64,000 bases of DNA from Calonectria ilicicola (Eukaryota > Ascomycota > Sordariomycetes > Hypocreales > Nectriaceae). Both the position numbers and the translations under genes were made by a program. Each line of letters begins with the position of its first letter. Position 1 is the stretch's first letter. The DNA is taken from NCBI GenBank assembly GCA_020809705.1, contig CP085829.1, positions 3,968,001-4,032,000 of the forward strand, in the 5' to 3' direction. The notes beneath the pieces were generated by a model. It was given only the letters and a program-made list of their open reading frames with translations. It did no database searches and was not told where the DNA came from. This document shows, in pieces, positions 59,258 to 64,000 of this stretch.

Positions 59258-59903
59258 GGTGTACTAAATGCGCGCAAGAGAGAGGGCTGGAGTGTTATCG
59301 CGACCGCATCCGTGGCAATTTTTGCGGGAAAGAGTGTAAAGAGTGTGTTGAAATGCGGCTCGGAAGACTGGAACAAAAAGCCTTGGGAATTGTCACTCGG
59401 AAATCCGTACTTGCCTCGGACGTCATCGGGCGGGATTACCAACCAGGCCGGGGTCTTTGGTGGGCGGCGGCATGGGGCCGGCTGTACCTGGCCGCTCACC
59501 TGCCGCTGCGAAATCTTTGAGGTTGCATTCGTCACGTGAGATCATCACATGTTTTCGCGTTGATACCGTATTACGGCGGTATTTCCTAGGAACCTCCAGA
59601 CCATTTTCAATGAAAAAGAAAAAATATTGATTATCGGAGCACCATCATCCTAATTCTTGTCGCAAACCAATCTGCATCATCTCATGACAAGTCGTGGCGT
59701 GTCTTACACCAAGCACCCTCACCCGATTCGGTAAGCGGTGAGGCCCACCTGCCGGACGCGACTGGGGCCGTGTAAACAATCGCCCAATGCGACACACTAG
59801 GCTATCGATTGGCCTCGAAGCTTCAATTCAACTCCAGGACCAAGACCCCAAGACGTGGGCATGAGCGCGATCTGAGAAGCTGAGAACAAGCATCGATTAG
59901 GAA
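59258..59903. promoter_or_regulatory. Divergent promoter region
   Basis: About 650 bp between the OXLD1-type gene and the coiled-coil gene, which start in opposite directions. No open frame with gene character is present. GGCGGGATTACC at about 59430 might be a factor site; this is a guess. Confidence 0.4.
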
Positions 59904-61911
59904 ATGGAGGAGTCTGCGCCAAAGCGGCGGCGCACCTCGCCTCGCACCTCTGTCGATATTCCTGGCGCATCTGCAAACACCACACCAGAACCAGAAACAA
60001 CAACGCGACGCAAGCGCCCATCCTTTGCGTCGCCGACCAAAGCCAGTCTCTCAAGGCACAATCCCGAGATCCTCGAGAGGCGGCGATCCGCATCCCCCCA
60101 AAAGTCCCCCGAAACGCGTCCTCGTTTAGTCCCCCTACGAGATGAACCTCCCGAGGACAGCCCATCCGAACTCTTGGCCAAGCGCCTAGCGGAGAGCGTG
60201 TTGGAGAGTGACGCTGGAAGGACGGATGAGATCGAACCGACACCCAGTCAAGAGCGGCAGGTTCGCCGAGCTGGTGGTGGCATGGCATCGACGGCAAAAC
60301 GGACACCTAAGAGACCAAATCCGCGCCCGCTACCTCCACCAGGCTCCGACGAGGAAGCAGATATAAATCCCTTTCGGGGAAAAACACTCCGTCGATCGCC
60401 TACTACAGAGACGCGAGGACGTGTATCTACGTCAATGCCGCCTCCAGAAATCCCAGAGCCCGAGTTACCGCCATCTGTTCCCGACATCATTTCGTCAACT
60501 CCGGCTCGAGGAATACACTCGAGCCCATCGCGTTGGAAGGAGAAAACTAGACAGAAGCCCAGTTCACCATCGAAGAAACTCCCAGTACAGACGTCCGAAG
60601 AATTCAACTTCCCAACAAAAAGCGTCAAGAATCTAGTGCAGAGGTCAAAGGAGAAGACACTCGAGCCTGAGGTCCGCGAAAGCTCAACGACCAACCCAAG
60701 AAAGATCAGTGCCTTTGATCCCGATGCGGAAAAGAAGAAGGAAAGAGATGATCTACTCAAAGAAATTGAAGAGCTGAAGAAAGACTTGGAGGTGGCACAA
60801 AAGGAAAACGAACGCATTCGGGTCACGCAGCAATCAGGCCGTGTCCTGGCCCCCTCAGACCCGGATCAAGTCATCAGCCTAATGCACCGCCAAAGCAACT
60901 CTTCAAACTCACAGCCAAAAGTTTACGCGTCACAAATCCTACTCAAGGCGGCCTTGAACCCCATTGGGCTTTTGCCATTCTCGAAGCCGCGGCCAATTGT
61001 TCCTCCAAGCTCCAGGAAGAAGGAGCCCGAGCTGGATGTCAAGTCGCACCACCCCGTGCAGATGTCAGCCAAGGAGGAACTACCATATCTCCAACTGTTC
61101 AGTCCATTTTCACTTACTTCAGCCCTCTCCGTCTTACCGCAAAAACAAGATGAGCCACTTAGGCAGTTACATTCAATCACTCTTAGGTCACGTGAATTTC
61201 CCGGCATTTTCACATCTCGAATTGAGATGATCGTCAATGCAATGGACTTGACCATTCTTGACCTAAAGGTGCCAGCTCTCGAACCCGTTGCCAAGGCCGA
61301 ACTGGGTGCATTTGTTGAAAAGATTTGCACTGCCAACTGCAACCGCTTTATGCAGAATAACGTGGGTGTCATATCATGGGCCATGGGTGAGTGGGTTCGA
61401 GTTGCAGTCGAGCGTGCTGCCTTCTGGAGCCGGCTAGAAAAAGCTCTTGGATCCAAGGATGGGGTGCTTGAAACCTCGGGGAAGATGCGAGCACGGAGAC
61501 TGAGGAGAAAGGCCGACGAGGAAGAAGAATCAGAGGATGAGGAGGATCCTTTGACCAAGACGGATCTCATCCGTTACCTCGGCCAGCAAGGGTTCGAGGT
61601 ATCCATTCCTAGCGACGAAGCGACGCCAGGCCCCAGTGTGAGGTTTGAGTGGAAGATTGAGTTTGACTGGACAGGCGAGGCACAAAGTAAGCTCGCCGTC
61701 ATGATTGGCGTTCCCGGGAAATGTGAGTCCTTCTGTCCATCATGGCACATAGTTATCAGCTTACTGACTCTTTGCATTAGGGCACCAGATGGATGAACGA
61801 GGATCGCTCGGCAAGATACCCAAGCTGTTTACAGAGCTAGTTGATGGGGGTGAGCAGTTGGAAACGGCCGTCAAGACGATTGTTGCATTAGTAGCGGGAG
61901 ACGTCGCATAA
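59904..61911 (+). CDS. Coiled-coil nuclear-type protein of unknown function
   Basis: Two exons, 59904-61722 and 61781-61911, give about 649 residues; the 58-bp intron has a CTGAC branch point. The N-terminus is basic and Ser/Pro/Arg-rich with a probable nuclear signal (KRRRTSPRTS). Residues about 270-312 form a coiled coil (EKKKERDDLLKEIEELKKDL). The C-terminal part is globular (KEELPYLQLFSPFSLTS, FVEKICTANCNRFMQNN, TKTDLIRYLGQQGFEVSI, FEWKIEFDWTGEAQSK) and ends WHQMDERGSLGKIPKLF, then a helix. The layout is like kinetochore or chromosome-associated factors, but this is inference; I cannot name it. An acidic stretch (EEEESEDEED) lies near residue 542. Confidence 0.75.
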
Positions 61912-62195
61912 AGGCGTTGTACAAAAGTAAAAATGAGTAATGAACTGTTGGTGGACTTCACAAAGGGGCACAACAAGGTGCCCCGCAGATGGGAGTTTGG
62001 GAGCGCGGGGTGCATGAATTAGCATAGATGGAGGCAAAGCACCAGAGATACCACATGATGCAATTAATATATTTGGCCTGCTGTATGATACGGCCTGGAT
62101 GCGACTCGACTATCGTACACCCCGTAGATTTTTGTCTATGTCCATTATGTTTCCTCGTGTCTGGCGGAAATCGTCTGCAAAGTCGGAGGGGCGAT

Positions 62196-62614
62196 TTAGT
62201 CGACGTCAACGCCCAGCTTCCTCAGGTCAACCTTGGCCTCGTCAATCTCTGCCATCAGCTCCTTGTGCGCATTGGGAACGTCGTTGAAGGTGAGGATGCC
62301 ATAGCCGAGGCGGAAGAGGAGAAATGCACCAAAGGAGACGAGGGCCCAGAAGGGGAGCTGTGTTTCAAGGGTCTTGGGTTAGCAACACCAACGGCGGGCG
62401 GCAATGGAGGGTAGTGGGACGTACCACGGGGACGATTTGCTCCTGGATCAGAGGAGGGAGAGGGATGAGCTCGAGGAAGAGGGCGAGGTAGAGCTGTGAT
62501 GCATCATGTGTTAGCGAATTGAGACTTGCAGATGCGGTCAGGAGATGATGGGGCCAAGGCGCATACGGAGGAGACGAGGAGACCGAAGGAGATGGTCTGC
62601 TGGGCGCGAGTCAT
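62196..62614 (-). CDS. DPM3: Dolichol-phosphate mannosyltransferase subunit 3 (Dpm3)
   Basis: Three exons (62614-62567, 62493-62425, 62357-62196) encode 92 residues. Introns of 73 and 67 bp keep phase. The protein is MTRAQQTISFGLLVSSLYLA, LFLELIPLPPLIQEQIVPVL and PFWALVSFGAFLLFRLGYGI, then LTFNDVPNAHKELMAEIDEA with a short charged tail. Two membrane helices and a cytosolic C-terminal coiled coil are typical of Dpm3, which anchors and stabilises the catalytic Dpm1 in the ER membrane. That complex makes dolichol-phosphate mannose for N-glycan, O-mannose and GPI synthesis. Confidence 0.9.
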
Positions 62615-63194
62615 GGTTGCGATTTGTGCGGGAGCAAAAAAAAAAAAAAAAAGAGAGAACAATAAGAATAAGGTGTGTGAGGCTCAAGGAGAGACGGGAG
62701 AGAGAGAGGCTCGATGTGGTTTGCGCTCGCGCAGGAGGGGGTGGGAAGAGGTGTCCTGAGGGCCGGAGGTCGCTGGCGATTGCGATTATCTGGCTTGTGC
62801 TCGTGCTCGCAGAGGAGACGTGTCAGGGGTCGCGTCTTGGTCTGGGAGAGAGTGGGAAGATGGATGACTAAGATCATGTCATGGGGGGCTTAGTCAGCCA
62901 TTCACCAAGGACAACTTCACTTACTTTGCTTCGTCCACCACATGGTATATATGAGTAGACAGAATATGCTAGTTTTTATGCGAGTTCATATGGGTTTTAT
63001 TTAATTATGGGCTAAAGATCCCCTTCTAGACTCATATGGTGGCACATCAGATGGTGCCTAAAAGTGTGAACTCGTGAAAGCTTGGTCCGCCATCTCTACC
63101 TTGCTTTTACACCTCCAGTTGCGACTATGGGTATGATCACTCTTGTATTTAACAATTTAATGCTCGCTTCTCAAAAGACTAGATAAAAATGTTG
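62615..63194. other. Intergenic region
   Basis: Poly-A of about 17 bases near 62637 and T-rich parts. It lies upstream of DPM3 and downstream of the ankyrin gene. No gene is supported. Confidence 0.5.
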
Positions 63195-64000
63195 CTACCG
63201 CGCTCCAGCAGCTTTGAGTCGATCTATTATGTCCCAGTTGCCTCCCTCAATAGCTATTTGCAGCACGGTGTTCTCATACGCACGCCTAGGTACATTAACA
63301 TCAGCCCCTGCCTCTATCAGCATCTCAATGGCATGTAAATAGCCTCTTTCGGCTGCTATTTGAATCACTGTTCGATTAAACCCACTAAAATCTGCATTAA
63401 CGTCGGCTCCTGCTTCTAGCAGTGTCGCAATAATCGATAAATGATCTCCTTCAACTGCTCCTTGGAGCGCTGTTCCTCCATATTCATGGGAAGGTGCATT
63501 GACATCAGCTCCTGCCTCTAGCAGTATCTCAAAGGTCTGTAAATGACCTCTTCCAACTGCTATTTGGAGTGCTGTTCCATATTTACTCGGAGGTGCATTA
63601 ACATCAGCTCCTGCTTCCAGCAGCTTCTCAATGATCTGTAAACCACCTCTTTTGACCGCTCTTTGGATTGCTGTTCCATATTTACTCGGAGATGCATTAA
63701 CATCAGCTCCTGCTTCCAGCAGCTTCTCAATGATCTGTAAATGACCCCCTCCAACTGCTCTTTGGAGCGCTGTTTCTCTATTTCGAGGTACATTTGAACA
63801 AGGTGCATTAACATCAGCTCCTGCCTCTAGCAGCTTCTCAACGATCTGTAAATGACCCCCTCCAGCTGCTCTTTGGATTGCTGTTCCGTGAATGTGGCTA
63901 GCATTAACTTCAGCTCCTGCTTCTAGTAGCCTTTCAACAGTCTTTAAAAGGCCTTCTCGAGCAGCTTCCTGTATTGCTGTACCTCCGATCCCCCGAGCAT
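63195..64000 (-). CDS. Ankyrin-repeat protein, C-terminal part (partial)
   Basis: The minus-strand frame is open from the window edge to the stop at 63195, about 268 residues, and continues outside. It is made of seven to eight ankyrin repeats of about 33 residues with the core LQIIEKLLEAGADVNA. The repeats are very similar even at nucleotide level; for instance two adjacent copies share nearly all codons. It closes with WDIIDRLKAAGAR. Ankyrin repeats bind other proteins. In fungi, highly identical ankyrin arrays often sit at the C-terminus of NLR-like (NACHT/NB-ARC) proteins with recognition or incompatibility roles, but the N-terminus is not in this window, so the class is only a guess. Confidence 0.88.
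   Translation of the reverse strand, partial: ARGIGGTAIQEAAREGLLKTVERLLEAGAEVNASHIHGTAIQRAAGGGHLQIVEKLLEAGADVNAPCSNVPRNRETALQRAVGGGHLQIIEKLLEAGADVNASPSKYGTAIQRAVKRGGLQIIEKLLEAGADVNAPPSKYGTALQIAVGRGHLQTFEILLEAGADVNAPSHEYGGTALQGAVEGDHLSIIATLLEAGADVNADFSGFNRTVIQIAAERGYLHAIEMLIEAGADVNVPRRAYENTVLQIAIEGGNWDIIDRLKAAGAR

Overview
This window looks like a nuclear segment of a filamentous ascomycete (Pezizomycotina), most likely a sordariomycete. The genes carry short introns of about 46-100 bp with GT-AG ends and CTAAC/CTGAC branch points. Several Zn2Cys6 regulators, an Msc7-type aldehyde dehydrogenase, a TRI12-type transporter and an HNH_2 nuclease family are fungal in character. I saw no tRNA, rRNA, CRISPR array or intact transposon. 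Exon structures were built by hand by matching splice signals, reading phase and protein motifs, so small errors are possible.

Left part (1-7.2 kb): mostly non-coding sequence with a CA-type microsatellite, then a Zn2Cys6 protein, a broken gene relic (4815-5428) and a hypothetical gene. Housekeeping block (7.9-25 kb): aldehyde dehydrogenase, a DEAD-box RNA helicase, Ipi1 (60S ribosome assembly) divergent from a Roadblock/LC7 dynein light chain, a large conserved-looking protein of unknown function, and an Asterix/UPF0139 ER membrane-protein chaperone subunit.

Accessory block (25-54 kb): an APH-like protein whose two key aspartates are glycine, two multi-exon Zn2Cys6 regulators, an HNH-nuclease gene between two AT-rich palindromic patches, a gene of unknown family with a C-tract frameshift and a GC-AG intron, a 54-residue secreted peptide, a TRI12-like efflux transporter, a 5-kb gene-poor stretch with a 12-bp minisatellite, an F-box-like gene with a frameshift followed by a 52-bp minisatellite, a secreted Asn/Gly-repeat protein and an orphan 391-residue ORF. 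Right part (55-64 kb): a xanthine/hypoxanthine phosphoribosyltransferase, a DUF3669-like protein, a mitochondrial oxidoreductase-like (OXLD1-type) protein, a coiled-coil nuclear-type protein, Dpm3 (dolichol-phosphate mannose synthase subunit), and the C-terminal part of an ankyrin protein with nearly identical repeats that runs off the window.

The core genes serve general roles: ribosome assembly, RNA remodelling, ER membrane-protein biogenesis and mannosylation, purine salvage and dynein transport. The accessory genes are regulators, secreted or export proteins and rapidly changing genes. I see no coherent biosynthetic cluster and no convincing multi-gene novel system. The most notable single loci are the predicted pseudokinase, the HNH gene with its AT-rich flanks, and the ankyrin array.
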